Source: Chitinophagaceae bacterium (lineage in GTDB: Bacteria > Bacteroidota > Bacteroidia > Chitinophagales > Chitinophagaceae). Taken from it: a stretch of DNA of 64,000 bases. Under the pieces are notes generated by a model. It made no database searches. It was given only the letters and a program-made list of their open reading frames with translations, and was not told the DNA's origin. The number at the start of each line of letters is the position of its first letter. The stretch's first letter is position 1. Positions 8,305 to 17,292 of the stretch are shown here, in pieces. The translations under genes and the position numbers were made by a program. Location of the stretch: the NCBI GenBank assembly GCA_016710745.1, contig JADJVB010000005.1, positions 434,001-498,000 of the forward strand. Reading direction: 5' to 3'.

Positions 8305-11300
8305 ATGAGGAAAAAATTACTTTTCTTATCAGTTTTTCTGGTGGCTGCACATTTTGTAAAATCACAAAGCTGTATCCCTACGAATATAAATAATACAGTT
8401 GTAAATTTGGCCTGCGGCCAGGCCTGTACCACTTTTACATACCAGGTACCGGACCTAAAAAATACGAACAGCTATTTACTTACATCAATTCCTTACACAC
8501 CATTGCCATATGTTGTTGCAACCGGTGGCAGTGAAGACCCGAATTTATATGATGATGATAAATACAGTACGCTGGTAAATATCCCGTTTACCTTTTGTTT
8601 TTATGGTGCCAATTATAACAGTCTGGTTGTTGGTTCAAACGGGCTTATTACTTTTGATGCTACAAATGCCGCTTGTGCAAATGCTTATACAATCAGTCCA
8701 ACCATACCAAATAGTGGCGGTACCCAATGCTCCCAATTTTCAACATATTATCCCAAAGCGGCCATTATGGCTGCTTATGCAGATTTAGATCCAAGGCCAG
8801 GCCCTGGCAGCAGCACACAGGCAAGTCCTCCTGACAGAAAAATCCAATGGCGTGTGGAAGGAACGGCACCGTGCAGAAAGTTTGTTATCAGCTTTTACCA
8901 TATTGGCATTTTTGGCGATACAGCACCCAGTGGCTGTGGTTATGTAACGCCCAGTACATTCCAGATCATCATTTATGAATCAACAGGCATAATAGATATC
9001 TTCTTTCAAAATAAAAGTTGTGTTTCCTCAACCAATTCGGGCAGAAGTATTTTAGGTATTCAAGATTTTACCAGACTACAGGCTTTAGCTGCACCAGGTA
9101 AAAACGCCACTGTGTGGAATGCCTCCAACGAAGGATATCGCTTTACACCAAACAGCGGTGCTTCAAATTTTGTAAGTGCTCAAATGTTTAATTTAGGAGG
9201 TGGATTTATTGCAAATGGAAACATATCAACACCTACACCCGGGTTGATTGACATTACTTATCCAAACATCTGCCCGCCGGCTGTACCATCAACACAATAC
9301 GTGTTCAGAACAACTTTTAATTCCTGCACTGCTTCACCCCTGATCAGTTCTGATACCGTTACTTTTAACAGAACGATTACGCTGCCGGTAGACACGTCAA
9401 CAGTTCCAACTACCTGCGGTGCCAGTATCGGCTCAATCACCATCACCCCAACGGCAGGTACAATCCCGTATACCTATACCATCAACGGCACGGGTGCCGT
9501 AACGGTTCCGGGTGCACATACGTTTACCGGTCTGGCAGCCGGCAGTTACACCATCCATGTGGTTGATTTTAACGGTTGTGACACCACTTTTTTAGCCATT
9601 GTTAATACAAACACATTGATAACTGCAACAGTATCTTCTACTTCGCCTTCCTGTGCGGCTTCAACCAATGGCACCATAACGGTTACGCCAACAAGCGGCA
9701 CGGCACCTTATATGTATTCGCTTGATGGAGGGCCGCCACAGGCATCCAATATATTTACCAATGTGCCGGCAGGGCCCCATACAGTTACCTTTACAGATGC
9801 GATGAGTTGTGCCGGTTCGGTCAGCGTTAATTTGGCGCCGGGCACAACAGTGCTAACAGCAACGTTCACCAGTACCCCTACTACCTGTCCTTTGTCGGCC
9901 GATGGCACCATCACCATTACCCCAACAAGCGGAACAGCACCGCATATGTTTTCTCTGGATGGCGGACCGCCACAGGCCGGAAATGTTTTTACCAATCTTA
10001 CACCCGGGCCGCATACCATTGCGATAACAGATGCCGTTGCGGGATGTGCCGGTTTAATTAACTTCAACATTACAGCAGGTAATACCGCTATTAACGCCAC
10101 CGTAAATGTAACACCCACAACCTGTCCAACATTAAACGATGGCACCATAACGATTAACCCAACCAGTGGCTCACCGGCCTACATGTATTCACTAGATGGA
10201 GGATTACCGCAGGCAAGTAATATTTTCTTAAATGTAGCAGCCGGCCCACACAGTGTGCTGGTAACGGATATGTTTGGCTGTACAGGAACTTTTCCTGTAA
10301 ACATTGCCATGGGTTCCAGCTTAACATCTTCCATTAACGGTGGAAATCCAAATTGTGCAAATATTAACGATGGAACCATTGTTGTTAACCCAACGAGTGG
10401 TACTGCCCCTTATATGTATTCTTTAAATGGCGGAACGCCCCAGGCCAGCAATACCTTTACCGGCCTGGCACCTGGATCTTATACCGTTGATTTTACCGAT
10501 TTTAATGGATGTACCGGAACAAACAGTATTACCTTAACTACCAATCCGGCGGTTACCGCAACCTCTGTTTTAACCAACCCGCTTTGCAATGGCAATAACA
10601 ATGGCAGTATCGTTTTGAATGCTGCCGGTGGCGTGGCACCTTATCAATATTCCATTGATGCCGGAGCGACCTACCAGGTGAGCAGTACCTTCAACGGGCT
10701 CACCGTTGGTACTTATAATTTTTTAATTAAAGATGCGCTGGGTTGTATTTATGGATTCTCGTATTCACTGGTAGAACCCTCTACTTTGTCACTTTTGGCC
10801 TTAACCAATTTTGCAACCTGCCCCAACAATGATGGCAGCATCAATATCACAGCAGGAGGAGGAACGCCCGCTTATGAATATTCAATTGATAACGGCATCA
10901 CGTACCAGGCCAGTAATATATTTCCTAATCTGCCATTCGGAAATTACAACACTATCCGGGTTAAAGATGCCAATGGTTGTATTTCCAATACAACGGCGGT
11001 GGTGGTACTAAATGATACCATGTATTTAGACCTCGGTGCCGACAGTACCATTTGTTTTGGCAGCAGCCTTACGTTGATACCCAACACCAATGCGTTAACA
11101 GATACGTTCAACTGGACACCCGCAGCCACACTTAATTTCAACAATATCAGAACCCCGGTAGCTACGCCAAACGACACCACCACCTATACATTAAATGCCA
11201 AATGGGGCGTTTGCCAACGTACCGATGCCATCAGGGTAAATGTATTACACAAGCCGGTGCCTTATGCCGGTAAAGACACAACGATTTGCTATAAAACAAA

Positions 11301-12006
11301 TGCACTGTTAAACGGAAGCGCCACAAATTTATCCGGCGGTATTAATTATGCCTGGAGCCCACCCGACTCTTTAAACACACCCAATGCAGCAACCACCATT
11401 GCCCGCATGGATACAACCCGGAAATTCTACCTGACGGTTACTGATAATTATGGATGTAATTTTTTGGTGGTTGATAGTATGATGGTATTTATGCAGCCCG
11501 AACTGGTTGTATTTGCCGGAAACGATACCAATGCGATCCTTAACCGGCCTCACCAGATGATGGCCAGTGGAGGCACCAATTATGTTTGGTCGCCGTCGGC
11601 ACCGCTTAATAATCCATTTATCGCAACCCCCCTGGCCACTTTAAAATACGACACTTATTTTACGGTTCTGGTAACCGATGCCATTGGATGCACAGCCAGC
11701 GACCAGGTGTTTATTAAAGTGTATGAAGGACCGATGTATTATTTACCTAACGCCTTTACACCTAACGGCGACGGTTTAAATGACATATTCCGCCCTACGC
11801 CGGTGGGTATACGAAGTACCGAATATTTCCGGGTGTTTAACCGGTTTGGACAACGGATGTTCGAAACCAGTGAATGGATGAAAGGTTGGGATGGAACGGT
11901 AAAAGATAAACCAGCCGAAGCGGGCACTTATGTTTGGATGATAAAGGGGATTGATAAAAACGGCAGCAATATAGAAATGAAGGGAACGGTAATTTTGATA
12001 CGATAA
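8305..12006 (+). CDS. SprB-repeat adhesin-like protein with T9SS type B C-terminal domain
   Basis: 1233 residues with a signal peptide (RKKLLFLSVFLVAAHFVKSQ). The N-terminal 340 residues form a cysteine-containing domain of unknown family. From about residue 355 to 905 there are seven tandem SprB-type repeats of roughly 80 residues, each with a pattern like DGTITITPTSGTAPY, MYSLDGG and a GCxG-type end. After PKD-like segments (about 905-1140) comes the gliding-motility C-terminal domain: LPNAFTPNGDGLNDIF, FRVFNRFGQRMFE and GWDGTVKDKP. This directs export and anchoring by the type IX secretion system. SprB is the mobile adhesin of gliding bacteria. The role of this paralogue (adhesion, gliding or matrix) is inferred. 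Confidence 0.9.
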   Translation: MRKKLLFLSVFLVAAHFVKSQSCIPTNINNTVVNLACGQACTTFTYQVPDLKNTNSYLLTSIPYTPLPYVVATGGSEDPNLYDDDKYSTLVNIPFTFCFYGANYNSLVVGSNGLITFDATNAACANAYTISPTIPNSGGTQCSQFSTYYPKAAIMAAYADLDPRPGPGSSTQASPPDRKIQWRVEGTAPCRKFVISFYHIGIFGDTAPSGCGYVTPSTFQIIIYESTGIIDIFFQNKSCVSSTNSGRSILGIQDFTRLQALAAPGKNATVWNASNEGYRFTPNSGASNFVSAQMFNLGGGFIANGNISTPTPGLIDITYPNICPPAVPSTQYVFRTTFNSCTASPLISSDTVTFNRTITLPVDTSTVPTTCGASIGSITITPTAGTIPYTYTINGTGAVTVPGAHTFTGLAAGSYTIHVVDFNGCDTTFLAIVNTNTLITATVSSTSPSCAASTNGTITVTPTSGTAPYMYSLDGGPPQASNIFTNVPAGPHTVTFTDAMSCAGSVSVNLAPGTTVLTATFTSTPTTCPLSADGTITITPTSGTAPHMFSLDGGPPQAGNVFTNLTPGPHTIAITDAVAGCAGLINFNITAGNTAINATVNVTPTTCPTLNDGTITINPTSGSPAYMYSLDGGLPQASNIFLNVAAGPHSVLVTDMFGCTGTFPVNIAMGSSLTSSINGGNPNCANINDGTIVVNPTSGTAPYMYSLNGGTPQASNTFTGLAPGSYTVDFTDFNGCTGTNSITLTTNPAVTATSVLTNPLCNGNNNGSIVLNAAGGVAPYQYSIDAGATYQVSSTFNGLTVGTYNFLIKDALGCIYGFSYSLVEPSTLSLLALTNFATCPNNDGSINITAGGGTPAYEYSIDNGITYQASNIFPNLPFGNYNTIRVKDANGCISNTTAVVVLNDTMYLDLGADSTICFGSSLTLIPNTNALTDTFNWTPAATLNFNNIRTPVATPNDTTTYTLNAKWGVCQRTDAIRVNVLHKPVPYAGKDTTICYKTNALLNGSATNLSGGINYAWSPPDSLNTPNAATTIARMDTTRKFYLTVTDNYGCNFLVVDSMMVFMQPELVVFAGNDTNAILNRPHQMMASGGTNYVWSPSAPLNNPFIATPLATLKYDTYFTVLVTDAIGCTASDQVFIKVYEGPMYYLPNAFTPNGDGLNDIFRPTPVGIRSTEYFRVFNRFGQRMFETSEWMKGWDGTVKDKPAEAGTYVWMIKGIDKNGSNIEMKGTVILIR

Positions 12007-12025
12007 ACAGCGTTTCGAATATTTG

Positions 12026-12061
12026 AAAAGCTCCGGTTAAACTGCTTTAATTGGAGCTTTT
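12026..12061 (+). terminator. rho-independent terminator after adhesin gene
   Basis: AAAAGCTCC (12026-12034) pairs with GGAGCTTTT (12053-12061), and an inner TTAAA/TTTAA stem closes the hairpin. T-rich sequence follows. It starts 20 bp after the stop codon. Confidence 0.75.
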
Positions 12062-12117
12062 CGCTTTTATTCTGTTTATGTTCTTAATCTTCAGCCTGAG
12101 AAGATTGACTTGTATTT

Positions 12118-13695
12118 TTAACGGGAGGTCTCCCTATCCAGCACTTCAATGGTTTTGACATACAGCGAAAAAGCTTCATCCGGAGAAGGCGCAATACAAA
12201 CAATGCCCATTTTTCCATATTGAGAAAGGGCGCCGATCATATGAAACATAACGCCGGTTTGTGATGCACCGTCGTAATGTAATCCGTGAAACATGGCTAT
12301 ATCGATCAGATCCTGTGGGGTTAATCCTTTGTAAGCTTCTTTTTGCAGGTTATCTGATGCGAAATAATAAAGTTGCTGTTTATTAGGTGTTTCAAACACG
12401 CCGGTGTTTTCATCGTAATTTCCATTAGTTAAAAACTGCAGCATTAAAAACGGGTGGGTGGTTCCACCTTTTCGAAGATTAATTTCGATAGCATAGTGTT
12501 TCCAGACATCTTTTTCCTTTACCGAAACAAAATCAATACTAAACCGGCCCAACACGCCTTCGGCTTTCAAAACGGCTGCAATGGATTTACTTAACATGGC
12601 AATTTCCGTCCGGTATTCGGGATCAGCCGGAAAATGTGCGCCAACAAAAACCTGGTCATCTTCACCAGCCAACACCTGGTCGTGGGTAGAAATGACATCC
12701 ACTTTTCCATCGGGATTGATCCGGCATTGTACCGAAGGTGAGGTTTTTTGTTCGCCTTCCATGAAAGCCTCTACGATTCCCTCCATCTGCGCAAATTTTT
12801 CGAGAAACATATCGACACTCAAATCCCTGGCTACCGGCGTAATCGCACTGCGAAGATTTTGATGTATCCAATCGAACAGTTCTTTTTTCGACAAATTTTC
12901 GGGATACTTTAAGATCGCATTCCCATCTCCCGAAAAACCATCATTTAATTTAATGACCACCTTTTTCAGTTCGGGATGCATATCTTTTAATGCCGCCACG
13001 GCATGAACGATATCTTCATAACTTGTCAGATTTTCGGCGCCGGGAGGCATAGGCACACCCGCTTTCATAAAAACCCGGCGGCTACCGCTTTTGGTACCGA
13101 GGTATATCAAACCCGGATCGCATCCATAAATGGGAATACCCAGATGTACTGCCAATGTTCTTTCCAACGTGGTGGTATTAAAACAGGCAATATGGGCCAC
13201 ATTACCCGCCGGAATAGCCCGTTTGATCCGTTCAACCAGTCTGGGCCTTTGCAAAATCTTTTCAGTAAGTGGAATGGCCGATGAGTCATAACAACTGATC
13301 AACGTTAATCGTTCCCGGGCATGGTAGCCCGTTATGCCCGGCAGCAGGTGCAAATAATAATCAATGATCACGGGATGGATAGGCGAACTGCTTACATATA
13401 CCAGGTTGGCCCTGGGCATACGAAGCAGCATGAGTAAACACAATAATCTTTCTTCATAATGCATGGCGCCTACTACCTTGGCCAATACTTCCTGGTCGAG
13501 CGAAAGACTTGGGATCACAACAATAGTTTTAGGCGCCAGGTTATCGGGGAAATACAACTCAAACTGGTTCGAAAACCCCTGTTGTATTTCCTCATAGGCC
13601 TCCATTTCGGCTATAGAACCCGGTTCCGGTTTGCAATCGCTGCAATAGGTAAAAAGTGTCTGAGCGTTCTTATTTGTTGCGTCGTTTATTTGCAT
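12118..13695 (-). CDS. PGM1-like ATP-grasp peptide/amide ligase
   Basis: 525 residues without a signal peptide. The pre-ATP-grasp part (about 55-200: TIVVIPSLSLDQE, HYEERLLCLL, GIPIYGCDP) and ATP-grasp part match the family annotated as PGM1-related peptide ligases. The founding member builds the peptide of pheganomycin in Streptomyces. ATP-grasp landmarks are Lys249 in VVIKLNDGFSGDG, the acidic hinge near Glu309, and metal ligands in FSIDF (388) and AIEINLRKGG (404-406). Such enzymes activate a carboxylate as acyl phosphate and join it to an amine. It diverges from the amidotransferase cluster at 13887, sharing a 190-bp upstream region. The partner genes and distant PGM1 similarity suggest a small-molecule or peptide product, which is unidentified. 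Confidence 0.75.
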   Translation of the reverse strand: MQINDATNKNAQTLFTYCSDCKPEPGSIAEMEAYEEIQQGFSNQFELYFPDNLAPKTIVVIPSLSLDQEVLAKVVGAMHYEERLLCLLMLLRMPRANLVYVSSSPIHPVIIDYYLHLLPGITGYHARERLTLISCYDSSAIPLTEKILQRPRLVERIKRAIPAGNVAHIACFNTTTLERTLAVHLGIPIYGCDPGLIYLGTKSGSRRVFMKAGVPMPPGAENLTSYEDIVHAVAALKDMHPELKKVVIKLNDGFSGDGNAILKYPENLSKKELFDWIHQNLRSAITPVARDLSVDMFLEKFAQMEGIVEAFMEGEQKTSPSVQCRINPDGKVDVISTHDQVLAGEDDQVFVGAHFPADPEYRTEIAMLSKSIAAVLKAEGVLGRFSIDFVSVKEKDVWKHYAIEINLRKGGTTHPFLMLQFLTNGNYDENTGVFETPNKQQLYYFASDNLQKEAYKGLTPQDLIDIAMFHGLHYDGASQTGVMFHMIGALSQYGKMGIVCIAPSPDEAFSLYVKTIEVLDRETSR

Positions 13696-13886
13696 TCGCA
13701 GACTTTTTGGTACAACAATATGGAGATAATTTTTGTTTTTACATATGAGGCTGGTCAGGTAGTGTAAAGAATTACGTCATCTTATTAAATTAAAATTCGT
13801 TTTGTTCAAATCATTAATTCACAACACGTTAATAAATTGTAAATTATATCTGAAATAGTTTTTTTCAAAAAACGTTATGTTTGTAT
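13696..13886. promoter_or_regulatory. divergent intergenic region between ligase and amidotransferase
   Basis: AT-rich, with no gene. TATGTTTG at 13876-13883 matches the Bacteroidota -7 consensus TAnnTTTG but lies so close to the ATG at 13887 that the transcript would be nearly leaderless. A clear -33 box is not seen, so this promoter is tentative. Confidence 0.35.
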
Positions 13887-14732
13887 ATGAATTGGACCGA
13901 AAAAAAATCCATCCGTGTTGCCATTTTGGATATGTACGAAGGTTTTGCCAATCAGGGCATGCGTTGTATCCGGGAAATCCTCAATCAGTTTGGCGAAAAA
14001 AATTACCTGGATCTAAGCTGGGATGAATTTGATGTACGTTTGAAAAACGAAGTCCCCGATTTGAGTTATGATATCTATATTTCTACCGGCGGCCCCGGCA
14101 GCCCTTTGGAAAGCGAGGGCAGCGAATGGGAAAAAGTTTATTTTTCCTGGTTAAAAAAGGTTGAACATTGGAATAATAACCCTGCCTATGTGCAGAAGAA
14201 AAAGGTCTTCTTCATCTGTCATTCCTTCCAGTTGATCTGCAGACATTACCAGATCGCTCATGTAAACAAAAGAAAAAGTACCTCATTCGGAATTTTTCCG
14301 ATGCACTTGTTGTCTGATGGAAGAAACGAGACTATTTTTGAAGGCCTGAAAGACCCTTTCTATTCGGTCGACAGCCGTGATTACCAGGTTACCGAACCCA
14401 ATCATAATAAATTACACCAGATGGGTGCTTCCATTTTAGCCATCGAAAAAGAAAGGCCCCATGTTCCTTTTGAAAGAGCCGTAATGGCAATTCGGTTTAA
14501 TGAGAATATGATCGGCACCCAGTTTCATCCCGAAGCCGATGCCATTGGTATGAGCCTCCATCTACAAACAGAAGAAAAGAAAAAGACGGTAATCGAAAGT
14601 CATGGTTTCGAAAAATGGCAGTCGATGATCGACCACTTAAACGATCCCGAAAAGATCATGTGGACCTATGCGCATATCCTACCCAATTTTTTATTTCATG
14701 CAGTAGAAAGCCTGCAGCCCGTTGAAATATAG
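13887..14732 (+). CDS. class I glutamine amidotransferase-like protein
   Basis: 281 residues from the ATG at 13887; two further codons upstream begin with TTG. The GATase-I triad is visible: Cys111 in FICHSFQ, and His214 and Glu216 in GTQFHPEAD. STGGPGSP (about 67-74) forms the oxyanion loop. The cysteine motif is CHSFQ where GMP synthase and relatives have CxGxQ. That variation is common in stand-alone members such as gamma-glutamyl hydrolases of the PuuD group. It may hydrolyse glutamine to donate ammonia or cleave gamma-glutamyl bonds. It heads a same-strand run with the ATP-grasp-like and CHAD-like genes and faces the PGM1-like ligase, suggesting a shared ligation or modification pathway. 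Confidence 0.85.
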   Translation: MNWTEKKSIRVAILDMYEGFANQGMRCIREILNQFGEKNYLDLSWDEFDVRLKNEVPDLSYDIYISTGGPGSPLESEGSEWEKVYFSWLKKVEHWNNNPAYVQKKKVFFICHSFQLICRHYQIAHVNKRKSTSFGIFPMHLLSDGRNETIFEGLKDPFYSVDSRDYQVTEPNHNKLHQMGASILAIEKERPHVPFERAVMAIRFNENMIGTQFHPEADAIGMSLHLQTEEKKKTVIESHGFEKWQSMIDHLNDPEKIMWTYAHILPNFLFHAVESLQPVEI

Positions 14733-14963
14733 AACCTGATCAAAAAACCTCATTTTATTACTTGCGCGATTGTTCATTATGAGGGTATTTGCCTGAGATG
14801 CAGGAAACAGCCTGCGGGTAAGTTTCGGAATTGCATCTCTTCTAATTAATAACCAACAAATAGCGGAATGAGAAGCTTCGTTCCTCCGCATGACAAAAGC
14901 AACCGGCAAATCAAATTTTATAGCTATTTTTAAGCCTAAAAATCAATAAAAGCAGCATAAAAC

Positions 14964-16157
14964 ATGATAAAAGAACAAAGAGAAAAATTCAACGCTTCGT
15001 TCACTAAAGAGAAGTATGATGCGTACATGACCAAACTCGAAAACCTGCACCCCGGCTCCCTCGATTTCAGAAATGCCGAAACCGGCATTTATGTACCCGC
15101 AGCTTTTACAAGCAAGATGTTGAATGCCTGTGAAGATATTATCGACGTTATTACCAACCCGAAATTTTCAGCACTTACCGAGCGAAGCATACCCGCCAAT
15201 ATAAAAGTACCCAACGAAACCGGCCCGCCCGAATTTTTAGTATTCGACTTTGGAGTTTGTGAAAATGATAACGGGGAACTGGAACCACAGTTAATTGAAA
15301 TGCAGGGTTTCCCCAGCCTGTTTGCTCTTCAGGCATTTCATTCCGAATTAACCGCAGCCTATGCTGAACTTCCCGAAAATTTTTCGCCTTACTTAAGTGG
15401 ATACAATAAAGAAAGCTACACGCAATTATTAAAAGAAATAATAGTGGGCGACCTGAACCCCGAAAATGTAATCCTGCTGGAAATTTTTCCCGAAAAACAA
15501 AAAACCAGGATCGATTTTTATTGCACCGAACAATTGCTGGGTATTAACACGGTTTGTTTAACCAAACTCATGGCCGAAGGCGACAAACTGTATTACGACA
15601 ACAACGGCGTTAAAACGTTGATTAAAAGAATTTATAACCGCGTTATTTTTGATGACCTGCAAAAACAGGAAGGGCTGGGCGAAATCATTGACCTCAGCAA
15701 AGTGTATGATGTAGAATGGACACCTCATCCCAACTGGTTTTACCGCATCAGCAAATTCACCTTGCCCTTTATCGAGAACCCTTATGTGCCGCAGACCTAT
15801 TTTTTAAATGAACTGAAACAAATGCCCGCCGACCTGGAAAATTATGTGTTAAAACCATTATTTTCTTTTGCCGGCATGGGCGTGGTCATTGATGTTACCC
15901 GGGAAGATATAGACGCCGTAAAAGATCCCGAAAACTGGATACTGCAGAAAAAAGTAAAATACGCGGATGTTATCAAAACACCCGACGGGCCGGCAAAAGC
16001 AGAGATACGGTTGTTTTATTTTTGGAAACATGGCTGGACAAGGCCCAAAGCTGTGCACAACCTGGCGCGGTTAAGCAAAGGTAAAATGATTGGCACCCGG
16101 TATAACCTGAATAAAGAATGGGTAGGCGGAAATGTGGCGTTTTTTGAAGCCCCCTGA
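14964..16157 (+). CDS. ATP-grasp-like protein of unknown function
   Basis: 397 residues, no signal peptide. I do not recognise a named family, but the C-terminal 110 residues look like an ATP-grasp core. There is a lysine in YVLKPLFSFAGMGVVIDV (Lys297), a hinge WILQKKV (326-331), a polar pair in AEIRLFYFW (347-349), and a final ARLSKGKMIGTRYN and VGGN (369-390). The middle contains LVFDFGVCENDNGELEPQLIE, resembling the substrate region of glutathionylspermidine-synthase-type ligases. IKRIYNRVIFDDL fits the linker before an ATP-grasp lid. If right, it is a second carboxylate-amine ligase beside the PGM1-like one. The assignment rests on motif order, not on a search. Confidence 0.55.
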   Translation: MIKEQREKFNASFTKEKYDAYMTKLENLHPGSLDFRNAETGIYVPAAFTSKMLNACEDIIDVITNPKFSALTERSIPANIKVPNETGPPEFLVFDFGVCENDNGELEPQLIEMQGFPSLFALQAFHSELTAAYAELPENFSPYLSGYNKESYTQLLKEIIVGDLNPENVILLEIFPEKQKTRIDFYCTEQLLGINTVCLTKLMAEGDKLYYDNNGVKTLIKRIYNRVIFDDLQKQEGLGEIIDLSKVYDVEWTPHPNWFYRISKFTLPFIENPYVPQTYFLNELKQMPADLENYVLKPLFSFAGMGVVIDVTREDIDAVKDPENWILQKKVKYADVIKTPDGPAKAEIRLFYFWKHGWTRPKAVHNLARLSKGKMIGTRYNLNKEWVGGNVAFFEAP

Positions 16158-16170
16158 CCCCCGAAAGGGG
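16158..16170. repeat. small CCCC-GAAA-GGGG hairpin after the ATP-grasp-like gene
   Basis: CCCC (16159-16162) and GGGG (16167-16170) enclose a GAAA tetraloop directly after the stop codon. Related C-rich stop-proximal hairpins are common in Bacteroidota genomes. Too short to be a confident terminator, and no T-run follows. Confidence 0.35.
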
Positions 16171-16192
16171 AATTTGCCCAAACGAATAAAAA

Positions 16193-17200
16193 ATGCAGAC
16201 AATGAAAAAAGGCCAACAAAGATTTGACCATTACCTGAACCAGCTACAGGAACTTCTTATAAAATCTTCCAAACAAAAAAATCCGGCGCTTTGGCTGTAT
16301 GCCAATAACGCCCGTACACCCCTGTTCATGCTGGAAGGGCTGGCCAAACTATACGCGGGCATTCACAACAAAAAGAAATTTACCAAACTCAAGGAACATT
16401 TCAAATTACTGGAGGATGCCATTGGTGCTATTGATTATTACGATTCGTTCGCCAAAGAATTTATTGGCAATAAAAAAATACCGGCCACGGTCACCAATTA
16501 TCTGCAGGCACAAAGCAGGGAAAAAATACAAAGCCTGAATGAGATCCTTAAAGAAAAAAAATGGCTGGCTGAGGATAATACCCGAATTGAAAAAATAAGG
16601 AAGAAACTTTCAACAGCCGATTGGCAGGATGAAATGGAGGATATTAAAAGTATCCACCAATTCTATATCATATCGATCAACAAAATACTGGAGTTTATTA
16701 ATCAAAAAGACTACCAGTTTACCGACGTTGAAAATGACCTGCATGAGTTCAGAAGAATGATACGCTGGCTGAGTATATATCCACAGGCTTTACTGGGTTG
16801 CATTCAGCTAAGTAAATCAACAACCGCTGCCCCAAAATTTCTTGCCAAATACCTGACCAAAGAAATAACGGGTTCAACATACAATGTCATGCCCGGCGCC
16901 GGCGATCAAAAACATTTTCTGTTACTGGATCAAAACCGCTTTTACGCACTGAGCTGGATGATCGCTGAAACGGGTAAATTAAAAGACAATGGGTTAAAAG
17001 TGGAAGTATTAAAAGAAGCCATCCTGCAAACCACAAAATCTACTGAAACGCAGGCCCTCGCTGAAGCCTACAATCTTGCCGGACCAAAACAAATGACCAT
17101 TGAGCAGGTATTAACTGCTTCCCAAAACCTGATCAAAACCTTTTGCAAGGAAAAAAACCTGGAGGCAATGATCATGGGTACCGCAATTACTAAACCCTGA
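16193..17200 (+). CDS. CHAD-like helical protein
   Basis: 335 residues, predicted almost entirely helical. The first part has WLYANNARTPLFMLEGLAKLY (34-54), followed by a basic stretch (KKKFTKLKEHFKLLEDAIGAIDY). The second part has NDLHEFRRMIRWLSIYPQAL (181-200). The His-x-x-Arg-Arg spacing and two-lobed helical layout resemble CHAD domains, which bind polyphosphate and are often near polyphosphate or cyclic-nucleotide enzymes. The usual full complement of conserved histidines is not obvious, so this could be a divergent CHAD or an unrelated helical bundle. The gene ends the run that starts with the amidotransferase and follows the ATP-grasp-like gene by 35 bp, implying cotranscription. Confidence 0.5.
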   Translation: MQTMKKGQQRFDHYLNQLQELLIKSSKQKNPALWLYANNARTPLFMLEGLAKLYAGIHNKKKFTKLKEHFKLLEDAIGAIDYYDSFAKEFIGNKKIPATVTNYLQAQSREKIQSLNEILKEKKWLAEDNTRIEKIRKKLSTADWQDEMEDIKSIHQFYIISINKILEFINQKDYQFTDVENDLHEFRRMIRWLSIYPQALLGCIQLSKSTTAAPKFLAKYLTKEITGSTYNVMPGAGDQKHFLLLDQNRFYALSWMIAETGKLKDNGLKVEVLKEAILQTTKSTETQALAEAYNLAGPKQMTIEQVLTASQNLIKTFCKEKNLEAMIMGTAITKP

Positions 17201-17265
17201 TTTAGCCCAACCCAGGTGATGCGCTATTTGGCAGTTCGGGCAATTTATTTATCTTTATTTATATT

Positions 17266-17279
17266 TTAGACATGTCTAA
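17266..17279. promoter_or_regulatory. 14-bp perfect palindrome, possible metalloregulator operator
   Basis: TTAGACATGTCTAA is fully symmetrical. It follows TATATTTTAG, a reasonable -7 region, and overlaps the upstream ATG at 17272, so the better start for the gene is 17293. TTAG...CTAA arms are typical of DtxR/MntR-type sites. This is inference from symmetry and from the metal-handling genes next door. Confidence 0.45.
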
Positions 17280-17292
17280 CTTATATTTTAGA

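Noticed and set aside
9708..10379. Minus-strand open frames across the adhesin repeats
   Set aside because: They are shadows of the repeated SprB coding sequence, with Val/Gly-rich content and no start context.
14733..14963. Possible small RNA or gene between the amidotransferase and the ATP-grasp-like gene
   Set aside because: Several short G/C-rich patches form only weak hairpins, and no open frame of useful length exists.
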